The translations under genes and the position numbers were made by a program. A DNA stretch of 32,941 nt, from contig NZ_JAGOGJ010000072.1 of the NCBI RefSeq assembly GCF_017996735.1, positions 1 to 32,941 of the forward strand. Direction: 5' to 3'. Below are positions 31,882 through 32,941 of this stretch, piece after piece (the stretch's first letter is position 1; each line of letters begins with the position of its first letter). The notes below the pieces were generated by a model. It did no database searches. It saw only the letters and a list, made by a program, of their open reading frames with translations, and was not told where the DNA came from. The DNA is from Niveispirillum sp. (GTDB lineage: Bacteria > Pseudomonadota > Alphaproteobacteria > Azospirillales > Azospirillaceae).

Positions 31882-32628
31882 ATGTCGATACCGCCCATCA
31901 TTCCCCATCCCAGCCCCAATCACGGTCCCCGTCGCGTGGACGGACCGCCGGACATGCTGGTCATCCATTATACCGGCATGCGGGACGGGCCGTCGGCGCT
32001 GGCCCGCATGTGCGATCCGGAGAGCCAGGTCAGCGCGCATTACATGATCGAGGAGGATGGCCGCATCTTCCAGCTTGTGCCCGACGACCGCCGCGCCTGG
32101 CATGCCGGCACCTCCTTCTGGGCGGGAGAGATGGACATCAATAGCCGGTCCATCGGCATCGAACTGGTCAATCCCGGCCATGAATGGGGCTACCAGCCCT
32201 TTCCAGAGGCGCAGATGCGGGCGCTGGCGGCTCTTTCCGCGCATCTTTTGTCGCTTTATCCCATCCCGTCCCACCGTGTGCTGGGCCATTCCGACATCGC
32301 GCCCTTGCGCAAGCAGGACCCCGGCGAACTGTTCGACTGGCTGGGTCTGGCCATGGCGGGGGTCGGCCTGTGGCCCGACCCCCGTCCCGCCGATGGGATG
32401 GCGTGGGAAATGGACGAAATCGCCCGGCTTCTGGAAAAATTCGGCTATCAGGTGGCCCCGGATGGGATTTCTTGGGACGCACACATCGCCCATGGGAAAA
32501 CGTGGGACGAAAGCGCCGAAGCCGCCCTTTTTGCCTTCCAGCGGCACTGGGTTCCGGCCAGCATGGGCCGGGGGGCCGATCGAGACAGCGTGGCGGCCCT
32601 GCGTGCCCTAGTCAGAGACTCGGGCTGA
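31882..32628 (+). CDS. N-acetylmuramoyl-L-alanine amidase, AmpD/AmiD type
   Basis: 248 residues. The Amidase_2 domain spans about 22-165. The zinc ligands match AmpD: H29 (LVIHYTG), H136 (VLGHSDIAP) and D146 (RKQDPG), with K144 nearby. A C-terminal helical part (about 180-245, IARLLEKFGYQV and EAALFAFQRHW) looks like a peptidoglycan-binding domain, as in AmiD. It cleaves the bond between muramic acid and the stem peptide. No signal peptide or lipobox is evident, so a cytosolic, AmpD-like recycling role on anhydro-muropeptides is possible; AmiD of E. coli is an outer-membrane lipoprotein. Confidence 0.9.
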   Translation: MSIPPIIPHPSPNHGPRRVDGPPDMLVIHYTGMRDGPSALARMCDPESQVSAHYMIEEDGRIFQLVPDDRRAWHAGTSFWAGEMDINSRSIGIELVNPGHEWGYQPFPEAQMRALAALSAHLLSLYPIPSHRVLGHSDIAPLRKQDPGELFDWLGLAMAGVGLWPDPRPADGMAWEMDEIARLLEKFGYQVAPDGISWDAHIAHGKTWDESAEAALFAFQRHWVPASMGRGADRDSVAALRALVRDSG

Positions 32629-32635
32629 ATGCCGG

Positions 32636-32664
32636 TTGCTTTCCATGCCCTGAACGCCTACAAC
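32636..32664 (+). promoter_or_regulatory. Predicted promoter of rnpB
   Basis: TTGCTT (32636-32641), exactly 17 bp, TACAAC (32659-32664). The predicted start near 32671 coincides with the expected 5' end of the RNA, which strengthens the match. Confidence 0.6.
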
Positions 32665-32669
32665 CCGCC

Positions 32670-32941
32670 GGCCAGACGGTCGGATGGTCGCTCCTATGCA
32701 ATGGGGAAACCCGCATGGGGGAGGAAAGTCCGGGCTCCACGGAAGTACGGTGCCGGGTAACGCCCGGCGGGGGTGACCCCAGGGAAAGTGCCACAGAGAG
32801 CAGACCGCCGACGCCCCTTAATCCCTTGGGATTGCTGGGTTTCGGTAAGGGTGAAAGGGTGTGGTAAGAGCACACCGCGACCCTGGCGACAGGGTTGGCA
32901 TGGTAAACCCCACCAGGAGCAAAACCGAATAGGGACGGCAC
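32670..32941 (+). ncRNA. rnpB: RNase P RNA, bacterial type A, 5' part
   Basis: The catalytic RNA of ribonuclease P, which trims the 5' leader of pre-tRNAs. Conserved blocks in order: GAGGAAAGTCCGGGCTCC (start of P4 and J3/4), GGGTAACGCCCGGCGGGGG, the AGGGAAAGTGCCACAGAGA block, GGTAAGGGTGAAAGGGTG, GGTAAGAGCACACCGC, GGCGACAGGG, and GGCATGGTAAACCCCACC followed by GGAGCAAAACCGAATAGG. The 3' end, including the second strand of P4 and P1, lies outside the window. The exact 5' end is uncertain by a few bases. Confidence 0.95.

Overview
The window is a 32.9 kb stretch of GC-rich chromosome from an alphaproteobacterium. A DivL-type pseudo-histidine kinase, a MucR-family regulator, an olsB-olsA pair for ornithine lipids, a comF-grxC-nitrilase operon and the rnpB sequence all point that way. 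TonB receptor plus Spinster-like MFS genes and RTX proteins suggest a free-living Rhodospirillales member, perhaps Azospirillaceae; that last step is inference. Most genes are housekeeping genes. The accessory parts are the lut-like operon, a pair of secreted paralogues, an ester/acyl-CoA cluster and two RTX proteins.

Layout. 1-1167 is the 3' part of a divL-like gene. 1220-2698 is a flavin disulfide oxidoreductase divergent from an Rrf2 regulator. 2798-5176 is a tightly overlapping operon: a fused LutA/LutB-like protein, a LutC-like protein and an Smr-domain protein. 5181-7824 holds a GST and two tandem secreted paralogues of unknown function, each preceded by a copy of the same 45-bp upstream element. 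7821-9841 is comF, grxC and a Nit-type amidase. 9863-10522 is a small RTX protein with a strong dyad in front of it. 10679-13489 holds truA, a VanX-type dipeptidase, tsaB, rimI and a TusA-like protein. 13581-16010 holds mucR, a terminator, olsB and olsA. 16104-16724 is a GNAT acetyltransferase.

16842-26114 is a catabolic cluster: TonB receptor, MFS carrier, exported type-B carboxylesterase, acyl-CoA ligase and TetR regulator in one run, then an SDR and a hot-dog thioesterase in divergent orientation. Two related 24-bp operator-like sites, one beside the -35 box of the receptor operon and one over the -35 box of the SDR gene, tie these units into one likely TetR regulon. The likely job is uptake and hydrolysis of an ester, CoA activation of the acid and partial beta-oxidation; the substrate cannot be read from sequence.

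26096-29000 holds two small hypothetical genes, a TrmH-type RNA methyltransferase and guaB. 29371-30681 is a CAP-domain/RTX protein, followed by an EamA transporter, an AmiD-like amidase and the 5' part of the RNase P RNA, which runs off the window.

The most unusual non-coding feature is a roughly 100-bp element present twice, at 16012-16111 and, inverted, at 30714-30817. An identical 41-nt core forms two adjacent 7-bp hairpins. It is flanked on both sides by longer hairpins whose sequences differ between copies while their pairing is preserved. This structure-conserved, sequence-variable architecture is the best candidate here for something undescribed. Separate REP/BIME-like palindromes lie at 24534-24577, 27489-27520 and 29196-29369.
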